Source: Anaerolineae bacterium
Lineage (GTDB): Bacteria; Chloroflexota; Anaerolineae; Aggregatilineales; Phototrophicaceae
NCBI GenBank assembly: GCA_022821805.1
Contig: JAJECX010000042.1
Location: 124,001 to 188,000, forward strand
Direction of reading: 5' to 3'
Length of the DNA: 64,000 nt
The notes under the pieces were generated by a model. It did no database searches. It saw only the letters and a list, made by a program, of their open reading frames with translations, and was not told where the DNA came from. Shown one piece after another: positions 8,465 to 16,370 of this stretch; the stretch's first letter is position 1; every line of letters starts with the position of its first letter. Position numbers and translations under genes: made by a program.

Positions 8465-9769
8465 CTACCCCGTGATATCGGCGTGTCTGCCGTCCTCGAC
8501 TGCTCTTTCCATTTCGGCGTTGATGCGGTCGGCCACTTCTTGAGACGTCAGCCGGCCCGCAGCCATTTCGACAGTGCTTTCAAACAGCGTGGTATTGAAG
8601 TTCGCTGGCGTCAGCACATCGAGATGATAGCCCACTGGACCCTCCCAACCTGAGACAAGGTTGAGGAAATCGCGGTAGACGGGTCTTACATCGTAGCCGC
8701 TAAAGTCAACTCCGGTGACGCCGGGCAGCAGCTTGGCGCCCTCAACCCAAAGCCGAAACGCTTCCTCAGACACTAGATAGTTCAGGAATGTCAAAGCCTC
8801 TTCCGGGTGTTCGGTGTCGCCAATGATGTACCAGACGGCGCCCATCAATTGGATCATTGTCTGTTCACCACCTTCAATCGGCGGCAAGATCATGAAGCCG
8901 AACTCGTCCGTGATCTCGTCGGTGAAGAACTGCATCGCCCAGGTGCTCATCAGCATCATGGGCGCTTGACCGGTGTAAAACTTCGCATTGCCATCGAGGA
9001 AACTGGTTGCCGAACCCTGCTCGTCGTAGCAACCGGCCTCGACCAAGCCGACTACCAGGTCTAAGGAAGCGACGATATCGGGCGAGTTAAAGGGATACTC
9101 GCCGGAGATCGCGGCCGCAACGGTGTCGCTCGGAACAGAGTTGGCGAGGATGTTGTACCAATTGTGGGAAATGGGGAAACCGCCCCAATCGGCCCAGCCC
9201 GCCGCCATCGGCGGATCGTATCCGAGCTCGCGGAAAGTCCCACACAATGCGACCATCTCTTCAAATGTCGACGGTACTTCGAGGCCTTCGTCGGTGAAGA
9301 TCCGCTTGTTCCAATACAAGCCTTGCGCTTCAAATTCATGGCCAACGCCATATACCGTCCCGCCGTAGGTTGTCCAATCTCTGGACACGGACACGAGTCG
9401 TTCGTCCCAGTTATAGGCAGCATAAGCCTCTTCAAGCGGCAGGAGCAGTCCGGCATTACCAAGGATGCCGCCGTAGGCCGGTCCGGAGTCGTAATACATG
9501 ATGTCGGGACCTTCGCCCGCCTCAATGGCCGTCCTAGAAATGTCTGTCAGCTGTTCCAAGGTATAAACTTCGCGGCTGATCTTGATGTTCGGGTGCGCCT
9601 CCTCAAAGTTCGCGATGATCGTTTCAATAACCGCTTGGGCCTCATCGCCACTTACCTGATCCCAATACAGGATTTCCACCGGGTCTTGGGCGGTGGCGCT
9701 GCCCAAAAGGGCAAACACCAACAGGAGAGCAATTATTCTAGCCCCCCGCAATACGTTTAAGCGATTCAT
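8465..9769 (-). CDS. Extracellular sugar-binding protein SBP1 (CUT1 type)
   Basis: A 434-residue solute-binding protein. Residues 1-27 are a Sec signal peptide (positive start, ALLLVFALLGSATA, then AQD). The mature part starts with EILYWDQVSGDEAQAVI, typical of family-1 sugar-binding proteins, and contains GPDIMYYDSG. No lipobox Cys is seen, so anchoring must be by another route or by the uncleaved signal. It is the same length as SBP2 (10700-12004) and similar throughout, evidence of tandem duplication. The upstream 140 bp is also related to that of SBP2. The ATG has GGAGAGG upstream. Confidence 0.93.
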   Translation of the reverse strand: MNRLNVLRGARIIALLLVFALLGSATAQDPVEILYWDQVSGDEAQAVIETIIANFEEAHPNIKISREVYTLEQLTDISRTAIEAGEGPDIMYYDSGPAYGGILGNAGLLLPLEEAYAAYNWDERLVSVSRDWTTYGGTVYGVGHEFEAQGLYWNKRIFTDEGLEVPSTFEEMVALCGTFRELGYDPPMAAGWADWGGFPISHNWYNILANSVPSDTVAAAISGEYPFNSPDIVASLDLVVGLVEAGCYDEQGSATSFLDGNAKFYTGQAPMMLMSTWAMQFFTDEITDEFGFMILPPIEGGEQTMIQLMGAVWYIIGDTEHPEEALTFLNYLVSEEAFRLWVEGAKLLPGVTGVDFSGYDVRPVYRDFLNLVSGWEGPVGYHLDVLTPANFNTTLFESTVEMAAGRLTSQEVADRINAEMERAVEDGRHADITG

Positions 9770-9913
9770 CTTTCCTCTCCTTCAATAAACTATGCCAAGC
9801 TCGACAAAATGCGCTCGGCTTCACTCTTTGATATTATCGTAACGGACGCCTCTTCGGATTGCGTTTTGGACGAGCGGCAGACATCCAGCGGACAGCGGAC
9901 GGACGTTTTGTTG

Positions 9914-9983
9914 CCAACCCCACCCCCGGCCCCATAGCCATCTCAAAAAATGGGAATCTGTAGGGGCGCCCCTTGGGTCGCCC
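9914..9983. repeat. C-rich repeat block and adjacent REP-like palindrome
   Basis: CCAACCCCACCCCCGG at 9914-9929 matches the C-rich repeat found at 7265-7285 (opposite strand) and 8332. It is followed by GGGGCGCCCCTTGGGTCGCCC at 9963-9983, a REP-like palindrome lying just past the 3' end of the RAYT gene. Confidence 0.7.
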
Positions 9984-10046
9984 GAACTGAAATGCGGATG
10001 TCTCACGCGTCGTACAGTTCATCCTCGGACCATCTCGCTGGATTCT

Positions 10047-10670
10047 CTAGGATGTATTGCGTATTTCATTGAGCGTCTTCTCGTTACGGATGATGTGCTC
10101 ATAGTAATTTCGCTGCCAAATCCGCTGACTGCAATCCAATACCAGAGCCTTGCCACGCCTGCTGACTGCGGCCTTGAAGTAACCGACAATTGCGCCCAAC
10201 GAGCCGGACGGCAACGTACCTGAGCATTTGCCATTTTCGGCTGAATCACGTTTGGCATCAACTCGTGCGTTTTCGTTGTCGATGATGACAATGCCATGCA
10301 GGTGATTTGGCATTATTACATAGCTATCCAGGAGCACATTGGCGCGCGCCTTCGCAACATGTAGCCACTCAGAATTTACGACCTTGCCTAATTCGTTCAG
10401 CACCATTTCGCCATCGGCAATTTGTCCGAACAAGCTGATGTGCTGATGTGTACACACGGTGATGAAGTAAACGCCTGATTGCCGGTAGTCGTAGTCGCAC
10501 AAGCGCATTGAAGTTCGGGTTGGGTAGCGCTGATTCAAACCGAGAACCTTGTGGTTGAAAGCGGGCGACCCAAGGGTCGCCCCTACGGTTTCCGACACAG
10601 AAGGCAGTTGTAGGGACGATTCTTGAATCGCCCGTTTACACATCTGCGCCTGTGGGTGAGGGCGACACAA
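10047..10670 (-). CDS. REP-associated tyrosine transposase (RAYT), probably C-terminally frameshifted
   Basis: A Y1 (HUH) transposase of the RAYT group. The core opens with MRLCDYDYRQSGVYFITVC, the HUH motif is MPNHLHGI, the candidate nucleophile is Tyr in IVGYFKAAVSRR, and IWQRNYYEHIIRNE is the hallmark C-terminal block. The frame stops at 10047 after EIRNTS, but a -1 change at about 10059-10061 would restore the usual ending QYILENPARWSEDELYDA, stopping at 10003. Initiation is probably near 10508-10541, because the open frame upstream simply reads through palindromes. REP-like palindromes flank it on both sides (three 5', one 3'), the classic RAYT-REP arrangement. It sits between two duplicated binding-protein genes. 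Confidence 0.85.
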   Translation of the reverse strand: MCRPHPQAQMCKRAIQESSLQLPSVSETVGATLGSPAFNHKVLGLNQRYPTRTSMRLCDYDYRQSGVYFITVCTHQHISLFGQIADGEMVLNELGKVVNSEWLHVAKARANVLLDSYVIMPNHLHGIVIIDNENARVDAKRDSAENGKCSGTLPSGSLGAIVGYFKAAVSRRGKALVLDCSQRIWQRNYYEHIIRNEKTLNEIRNTS

Positions 10671-10680
10671 GTGTCGTCCC
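10563..10680. repeat. Cluster of three REP-like palindromes upstream of the RAYT gene
   Basis: Copies are GGGCGACCC-AA-GGGTCGCCC (10563-10582), GGGACGATTC-TT-GAATCGCCC (10613-10633) and GGGCGACAC-AA-GTGTCGTCCC (10660-10680). Stems are conserved by compensatory changes (GACCC/GGGTC, GATTC/GAATC, GACAC/GTGTC), so structure is kept while sequence varies. Spacing is about 50 bp between centres. Confidence 0.85.
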
Positions 10681-10699
10681 TACCCGTACTTATAAGGGG

Positions 10700-12004
10700 T
10701 TACCCCGTAATATCGAAGTTCGTGCCTTCTTCGATAGCTTTGTCCATCTCCGCCTGCATGTTGGCGGCATGCTCCTCCGCCGTCCGCCGGCCAGCCGCGA
10801 CCTCGGGCAAGCCTTCCCACATCACGGTGGTGAAGTGCGCCGGCGTCAGGATATCGACGTGGTAGCCGACCGGACCCGTCCAGTTCGAGACGAGGGTGGT
10901 GAAATCGGCGTAGACCGGCGGCAAATCAAACTGGCTATAGTCGATGCCCGAAAGCACAGGCAGCAGCTTGGCTTCGATCCAAAGCGGCAGCGCCTCTTCC
11001 GATACGAAGTAATCCAGCAGCGCCAGCGTCTCTTCCGGATGCTCGGTATCCCCGATCACGACCCAGGTGCCGCCCAGGCTCATCTTGAAGGCGCCCGGCT
11101 TGCCCTCGAAGGGCGGGTAAGCCATGAAGCCGATGTCATCGACGATCAGGTACTGGAAGGTCAGGAACTGCATCGCCCAGGTGCTCATCTGCATCATCGG
11201 CGCCTGGCTGGAGTAGAAGAGCATATTGCCTTCCAGGAAGCCCAGGCTGCCGGCATCCTCGCTGAAGCAGCCCGCGTCAACCATGTCGCCGGCGACGATA
11301 TTCATCGCGTCAACGATGCCGGGATCGGTCCAGGGATGCTCGCCCGAGATCGCCGCCGCGATCATGTCCGGACCCACCAGGTTCTGCAGAATCGGATACC
11401 AGTTGTGCGTCAGCGCCATGCCGTTGATGTCAGCCCAGCCAGCCGCCATCGGCACATCATAGCCAAGCTCGCGGAAAGTCCCGCAGAGCGCCATCAGTTC
11501 GTCCATGTTCGCCGGCGGCTCCAAGCCTTCTTCGGCGAAGATCGTCTTGTTCCAGTACAAGCCACCGCCCTCAAGCTCATGACCGACGCCATAGACGCTG
11601 CCATCAAAGGTGGTGAAAGCGCGCGAAGTCGGCACCAGGCGGTCGTCCCAGCCGTATTGCGCATAAGCGTCGTCCAGCGGGTAGAGCAGACCAGCGGTCG
11701 CCAGGATGCCCATATAACCCGGACCGGCATCGTAATACATGATGTCTGGACCTTCGCCCGCTTCAATCGAAGTCTTGGCGATGTCGCGCAGGACTTCCCA
11801 GCCGATGACTTCGCGCACGACATCAACGCCGGGGTTGGCCGCCTCGAAATTCTCGATGATCTGATTGATGACCACCTCGGCCCCGGGGCTCTGCGGCTCG
11901 TCCCAATAGACGACCGTCACCATGTCGTCCTGAGCGAGCGCACTGCCCAATAGAGTGAAAACCAACACTAAGGCAATAGCCGCAAAAACAGTTTTGCAAT
12001 TCAT
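10700..12004 (-). CDS. Extracellular sugar-binding protein SBP2 (CUT1 type)
   Basis: A 434-residue solute-binding protein with a Sec signal peptide (residues 1-24, ending LLGSALA before QDD). The mature domain has VVYWDEPQSPGAEVV and GPDIMYYDAG. It is the first gene of the minus-strand sugar locus and closely paralogous to SBP1; blocks such as DGSVYGVGHELEGGGLYWNK, ELGYDVPMAAGWAD and IGDTEHPEE recur in both. The two may bind different sugars for one permease pair. A conserved promoter-like region precedes it (12068-12095). Confidence 0.93.
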   Translation of the reverse strand: MNCKTVFAAIALVLVFTLLGSALAQDDMVTVVYWDEPQSPGAEVVINQIIENFEAANPGVDVVREVIGWEVLRDIAKTSIEAGEGPDIMYYDAGPGYMGILATAGLLYPLDDAYAQYGWDDRLVPTSRAFTTFDGSVYGVGHELEGGGLYWNKTIFAEEGLEPPANMDELMALCGTFRELGYDVPMAAGWADINGMALTHNWYPILQNLVGPDMIAAAISGEHPWTDPGIVDAMNIVAGDMVDAGCFSEDAGSLGFLEGNMLFYSSQAPMMQMSTWAMQFLTFQYLIVDDIGFMAYPPFEGKPGAFKMSLGGTWVVIGDTEHPEETLALLDYFVSEEALPLWIEAKLLPVLSGIDYSQFDLPPVYADFTTLVSNWTGPVGYHVDILTPAHFTTVMWEGLPEVAAGRRTAEEHAANMQAEMDKAIEEGTNFDITG

Positions 12005-12067
12005 CTTTCTTCTCCTCTAAAAAAGTCTATGCCAAAACAGCGAAATAGCGCTTGGCTTCACTTTTGG

Positions 12068-12095
12068 ATAATATCTTATCGGACGCCCCAATCAA
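12068..12095 (-). promoter_or_regulatory. Sigma-70-like promoter of SBP2 / sugar locus
   Basis: On the minus strand TTGATT (12095-12090) and TATTAT (12073-12068) are 16 bp apart, about 65 bp upstream of the SBP2 ATG. The spacer end GGCGTCCGATAAGATATTATC is largely conserved upstream of SBP1 (9831-9850), though the -35 hexamer there is weak. Confidence 0.6.
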
Positions 12096-12142
12096 AATGC
12101 GTTTTAGAATTGAGGCAGACATCAAGCGGACACACAGAGGAC

Positions 12143-13360
12143 ATGATCAAGAATATCGACCGCGCTACTTTGGAAAGCGAGCTGCGCGCGGCGCTGACGC
12201 ACTTGTACGATCCGGCCGCCCTGCGCGACAGCCGATTGATGGCATTTCTCGGCCTGGAGAACCGCGTCGACGCCATTGCCGCGCTGCGTCGCCGGCTGCT
12301 GGAAGCTATCGAATCGCTTAAACCGGACGATGAGGCGCCGGCTCAATCAAGGTCCTGGCGCTATTATCATATCCTGCACGGTCGCTATACGGAACAGCTC
12401 ACGCAATTCGAGGTCGGCAACGATCTGGGTTTGAGCGTGCGCCAGTTGCGCCGACAGGAAAAACTAGCGCTGGCTGTGCTGGCGGACCTTATCTGGACGC
12501 GCTGCAAGCTGGAAAGCGCCGAACCAACCAGCCCTCCGGATCCGCAGGTTCTCGGTGACGAGTTGGCTTGGTCGCAAGCCGCTTTCTCCCGCGAATCGGT
12601 GGAGGTCGACGCTTTGATTCGCTCGGCGCTGGAGACCGCCGAACCGATGCTTCAGTCATCACCGGTTGCCCTCGAATATGCTCCGGCCGAAGGACTGCCA
12701 AGGCTGGCGCTGCAGCTGGCGCCGACGCGGCAGGCGCTCTTGAATGTCATCACGACCGCGCTGGACTGGATGCAAGAGGGGCGGCTCGTCGTCCGCGCCG
12801 AGCAACAGATTGGCGACCGGCATGTGCATATATCCGTCACCGGCTATGGCTCGCTGGCGGCGGACCAGATAGGGGCGGAGCGCTTAAGCGTGGCGCGCGA
12901 ACTGCTCAGCTTCTCCGGCGGAACGCTGTTTCACGATGCTGATGCGGCTGGCGATCAAGTCTGCGTATTTCGCCTGACGTTGCCGACAGACAGGCAGATC
13001 ACCGTGCTGGCAATCGATGACAATCCCGATACGCTGCAGCTGCTCCAGCGTTACACCGCCGACACGCGCTACGGTTTGCAGTGCGAAAGCGATCCCGCGC
13101 GTTCGCTGGCGCTGGCAGAAGCGACCATGCCCGATATCATCCTGCTGGATGTGCTGCTGCAAGACATGGATGGCTGGGAATTGCTTGGGCGTTTCCGCGC
13201 CCATCCCCAACTCGGCGACATCCCCGTCATCGTCTGCACTATCTTGCCGCAGCGCGATTTGGCGCTAAGCCTCGGCGCCGCCGGCTTCCTGAGCAAGCCC
13301 CTCAGCCAGCGCCAGCTCCTCGCCGCCCTCGATGCGCAGCTTGACAGCGCCCGGAGATAA
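12143..13360 (+). CDS. Response-regulator-like protein with degenerate HATPase-like middle domain and C-terminal receiver
   Basis: 405 residues from ATG 12143 (AGAGG just upstream). Residues 1-150 are a helical region with a short HTH-like piece (NDLGLSVRQLRRQEK). Residues about 185-285 resemble a histidine-kinase ATPase domain, with QALLNVITTALD standing where the N-box is, but without clear G-boxes. Residues about 288-400 are a CheY-like receiver: IDDN acidic pair, phospho-acceptor Asp336 (LLDVLLQDMDGW) and Lys in LSKP. It has no recognisable DNA-binding output, so signalling may go through protein contacts. It is divergent from SBP2 and converges on, and overlaps, the hybrid kinase gene. 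Confidence 0.75.
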   Translation: MIKNIDRATLESELRAALTHLYDPAALRDSRLMAFLGLENRVDAIAALRRRLLEAIESLKPDDEAPAQSRSWRYYHILHGRYTEQLTQFEVGNDLGLSVRQLRRQEKLALAVLADLIWTRCKLESAEPTSPPDPQVLGDELAWSQAAFSRESVEVDALIRSALETAEPMLQSSPVALEYAPAEGLPRLALQLAPTRQALLNVITTALDWMQEGRLVVRAEQQIGDRHVHISVTGYGSLAADQIGAERLSVARELLSFSGGTLFHDADAAGDQVCVFRLTLPTDRQITVLAIDDNPDTLQLLQRYTADTRYGLQCESDPARSLALAEATMPDIILLDVLLQDMDGWELLGRFRAHPQLGDIPVIVCTILPQRDLALSLGAAGFLSKPLSQRQLLAALDAQLDSARR

Positions 13361-15514
13361 GACGCCGACTAAGGTCGATATCGCCGTCAGCAACTGGGGA
13401 ATCGCAATGCCGCCGCCGCGCAGGACCGCAAGCGACTTGCTCACGGTCGGCTGGCTTGAGGGATCGCGCGCCGAAGTGACCACGATGGGAATATCACGCA
13501 GCGTCGGATCGGCTTTCATCTCAGCGATCAACTGATAGCCGTCCTGCTCCGGCATGACCAGGTCAGACAAGACCACATCCGGCGTCGTATCCGCCATGAT
13601 CTGCCGCGCCTGTCCCGCGCTGCTCGCCCGCAGCACGCGGTAACTGCGCCCGGCCGAAGCCAGCATGCGCCGGAACAAGCGCAAGACATCCGGCTCATCG
13701 TCCACAATTAGAATCGTATTGACTTCATTCCCGAGGCGATCCAGCGCCGCCAACAAATCGTCCCGCGAGATTGGCTTGATCAAGTAATCAACCGCGCCAA
13801 GGGAATCGGCGGCGTCGCCGACCCCCGGCAGCGAGCAGACGAACACCGGCAGTCCAAAGGGCAAGGCGATCTCATTTTCGATCCGCTCCAGGCTTTCGCC
13901 CACGGAGGCTTCGTTCACCAGCAGCGCCTGCGCCGGGAAAGCCGCAATCGTTTCAAGCGCCTCTTCAATGCTGACCACCGGCACAAGTTCCGCATTGTCC
14001 AAATAACGGGCGAGCAGCCGGCTTAAGGCTTTTCCCTCTTCAACCACGATTAGGCGTGGACGATCCGCCGTCGCAGGAAGTGATGGAATATGACTTCGTT
14101 CGACATAGGTCGAATAGGGTGAGAACCAGCGCATCACTCCGTCAGCTGCCGACGAGATCGACTCTTCAACGGGCAGGCGAAAATAGAAGGTCGCGCCCTG
14201 TCCCTGCTCGCTTTCCAACCACATCCGGCCCCGGTGCAATTCCACGAAATGCTTGCTGACGCTCAAGCCCAAGCCGCTGCCCGCCCAGTAACTTTGCACG
14301 GAACCATCCAATTGTTGAAAGGGTTTGAAGATCTCGCTGATTTCATCGGCGCTGATGCCGGGACCGGTGTCGGCCACGCTGACGATGATGGCGTCCACTT
14401 CCAGCCGCGCGCATACCGATACACCGCCCCGCTCGGTAAAGCGGCCCGCGTTGCTCAATAGGTTGAGCAAGACCTGCCTGATGCGCACGCGATCGCAATA
14501 CAGTTCCGGCAGGTTCGGCGGGATATCGCGGCGCAAGGTCAAGCCCTTGGAGTTGAACAGCGGCCGCACTGCCGTCACCGCCTCGTCTATGATCTCGCCT
14601 AGCGCTGCGCCTTCCTTCATCAAAGCCATTTGTCCGGCTTCGATCTGGCTGAGGTCGAGCACATCGTCAATCAGGCTGGACAGGTGCTGGCTGTTGCGCA
14701 AGACAATCTCCAGGTCGGCCAACAAAGACTGGGGAATATTGCGCCCATAGGTCTGTGGCGAGTTCATCGCCATCTCGCTGAAACCGATAATCATATTGAG
14801 CGGCGTGCGCAATTCGTGGCTCACGTTGGCGACGAACTGTTCCTTGGAGCGGCGCGCCTCGTCCGCTTGATGGCGCAGGTCATGAGCCAACCGGTTAAGC
14901 TGCGTGAGTTGGTGATGGGCTTCTGTCAAATCGTCCAGCGCTTGCCGAAGCTGAAACTGATAATCGCGGCTCTTTTCCAATGCCGCGCGGCTCTGATGAT
15001 AGCTGCCTTCGAACCATTTCCTGGCTAGCAGAAGCGGACGAGCGGATAGCCAGATCATCCAGAGCGTCGCCCAAAGATTGATGACCGCAACGCTCCGCAG
15101 AACCGCGTCGATCTGCGCGGTGCCGAATAGCAGATAAATCGAGCAAGCGACGGCCGCGACGGCGCCGGCGGGGATGCCAATCAATACAGCCGATAATCCC
15201 ACCGGCAATGCCAGAAATAGCGCCGTTTCCGCCAGAGCAGTCCCGTGGATCAGCAGCAGATTCGCGCAGAACAATCCGACGACAAGCGCCAGGGCGGCGA
15301 CGCGATAATATGACTTGTGCAAGAGCCACCAAACCGCGGGGGTCAGGAGCAGCAAGAAGACACCGGGCAGGGAACCTGGAGCGGGATCTGGCGAGCGCGT
15401 CGCGACTGCATAGAGCGCGAATGCCGCCGGCATCAGCGGAACTACCGACATCCAGACGTTGCTGCTTCTCAGTTCTTCGATCTCTGCTTGGAGTCCGTCG
15501 ACATGGCTAGTCAT
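13265..15514 (-). CDS. Hybrid sensor histidine kinase with two receiver domains
   Basis: 749 residues from ATG 15514 (AGAGGA upstream; the longer frame to 15571 lacks a ribosome site). About six membrane segments lie in residues 20-165. A coiled linker leads to HisKA with His233 (SHELRTPLN), then HATPase with QVLLNLLSNAGRF, DTGPGIS and GSGLGLS. Two C-terminal receivers follow. The first (about 495-610) has NEAS where the phospho-acceptor Asp is expected, so it is degenerate. The second keeps VDDEPD and SDLVMPEQDG but lacks the usual K-P/A near the end. The last 32 codons overlap the convergent receiver gene by 96 nt. The ligand is unknown; a role in controlling the adjacent sugar locus is inference. 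Confidence 0.88.
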   Translation of the reverse strand: MTSHVDGLQAEIEELRSSNVWMSVVPLMPAAFALYAVATRSPDPAPGSLPGVFLLLLTPAVWWLLHKSYYRVAALALVVGLFCANLLLIHGTALAETALFLALPVGLSAVLIGIPAGAVAAVACSIYLLFGTAQIDAVLRSVAVINLWATLWMIWLSARPLLLARKWFEGSYHQSRAALEKSRDYQFQLRQALDDLTEAHHQLTQLNRLAHDLRHQADEARRSKEQFVANVSHELRTPLNMIIGFSEMAMNSPQTYGRNIPQSLLADLEIVLRNSQHLSSLIDDVLDLSQIEAGQMALMKEGAALGEIIDEAVTAVRPLFNSKGLTLRRDIPPNLPELYCDRVRIRQVLLNLLSNAGRFTERGGVSVCARLEVDAIIVSVADTGPGISADEISEIFKPFQQLDGSVQSYWAGSGLGLSVSKHFVELHRGRMWLESEQGQGATFYFRLPVEESISSAADGVMRWFSPYSTYVERSHIPSLPATADRPRLIVVEEGKALSRLLARYLDNAELVPVVSIEEALETIAAFPAQALLVNEASVGESLERIENEIALPFGLPVFVCSLPGVGDAADSLGAVDYLIKPISRDDLLAALDRLGNEVNTILIVDDEPDVLRLFRRMLASAGRSYRVLRASSAGQARQIMADTTPDVVLSDLVMPEQDGYQLIAEMKADPTLRDIPIVVTSARDPSSQPTVSKSLAVLRGGGIAIPQLLTAISTLVGVLSPGAVKLRIEGGEELALAEGLAQEAGGAEA

Positions 15515-15616
15515 TTCTACGCATCCTCTTGTTCTCAGCAAGCCGCCAGAAAGCACAAGCCGGACCGTCATTGACGAGTTCAGCGAAACGGCAGTACCTC
15601 GAATGATGGCGGACGC

Positions 15617-16315
15617 TCACATGATACCGAACTTCTTGAAAGCCTCGCTTGCGCTCATGCCCTGCTCAATCGCCTGCCGCACCAGCTTTTCGCCGCGCGC
15701 CTTTTCGATTGCGCCCATGAAGATCTCCTCTTCCGCCTCGCGCGGCACAACCAGCACGCCATCCACATCGCCAAAAACGATGTCGCCCGTATTGACGCGC
15801 ACGCCCTCCATCTCAATCGGCGCGCGAAAGTCAATCACCTTGCCGCGCGGTCCTTGATCCTGCGCGTAGGCGCCGTGAGAAAAGGCGGGAAAGTTCTGCG
15901 CCAGGATACCGTGCGTGTCGCGCAGGTAGCCATCGACGACAGCGCCGGCCGCCCCCAGCTTGATGGCGCGCGTACTCATCAACTCGCCCCAAAGCGCATA
16001 ACGCGGCGACGCGCCCGCGCAAACATAGACCTCGTCCCGCTTCAGGTCGTCCAGCGCCTCAAACATCAAGCCGAAGGATTGCGCCATCGCCACGCCGCCC
16101 GCAGAAGAGGCGCTTTCGCTGTAGACATCGGCTTCCAGCACCGTCATCGCCCGCCCGATGACCACCATATCCGCCCGCAGCGGACGTATGCGCGGCGGCA
16201 AAAACTGATGTAGAAATCCCAGCTTGTCCATGATATCGCCCACCACCGCCGTGAACAGTTCCCGCCGAGCCAGGCTGAACAGCCCCTCGTCATCGCTCCA
16301 TTTGACGCTCGTCAT
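15617..16315 (-). CDS. RraA family protein (HMG/CHA aldolase-like)
   Basis: A 232-residue RraA-like protein starting at ATG 16315 (GAGGGA upstream). The signature GAAGAVVDGYLRD supplies the Arg-Asp pair that in this superfamily binds substrate and metal. GELMSTRA and VNTGDIVFGDVDGVLVVP are other conserved blocks. In E. coli RraA inhibits RNase E, but many relatives are aldolases acting on 4-hydroxy-4-methyl-2-oxoglutarate or oxaloacetate decarboxylases; sugar-catabolic neighbours favour an aldolase. It is divergently transcribed from a Gfo/Idh/MocA gene 55 bp away. Confidence 0.85.
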   Translation of the reverse strand: MTSVKWSDDEGLFSLARRELFTAVVGDIMDKLGFLHQFLPPRIRPLRADMVVIGRAMTVLEADVYSESASSAGGVAMAQSFGLMFEALDDLKRDEVYVCAGASPRYALWGELMSTRAIKLGAAGAVVDGYLRDTHGILAQNFPAFSHGAYAQDQGPRGKVIDFRAPIEMEGVRVNTGDIVFGDVDGVLVVPREAEEEIFMGAIEKARGEKLVRQAIEQGMSASEAFKKFGIM

Positions 16316-16330
16316 GGTTTCCCTCAGGGT

Positions 16331-16336
16331 TATAAT
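16331..16336 (+). promoter_or_regulatory. -10 element upstream of the Gfo/Idh/MocA gene
   Basis: A perfect TATAAT lies 34 bp upstream of the ATG at 16371, with GAGGA between them as ribosome site. No good -35 is present at 16-18 bp; TTGACG at 16302 is 23 bp away. Confidence 0.4.
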
Positions 16337-16370
16337 CTGGTCGAAACGTTGCTTATGAGGATAACATTTC

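Noticed and set aside
10652..11953. 433-codon open frame on the plus strand
   Set aside because: It is antisense to SBP2, whose signal peptide and sugar-binding motifs are clear; the translation has no recognisable domain and is His/Arg-rich, as GC-rich shadows are.
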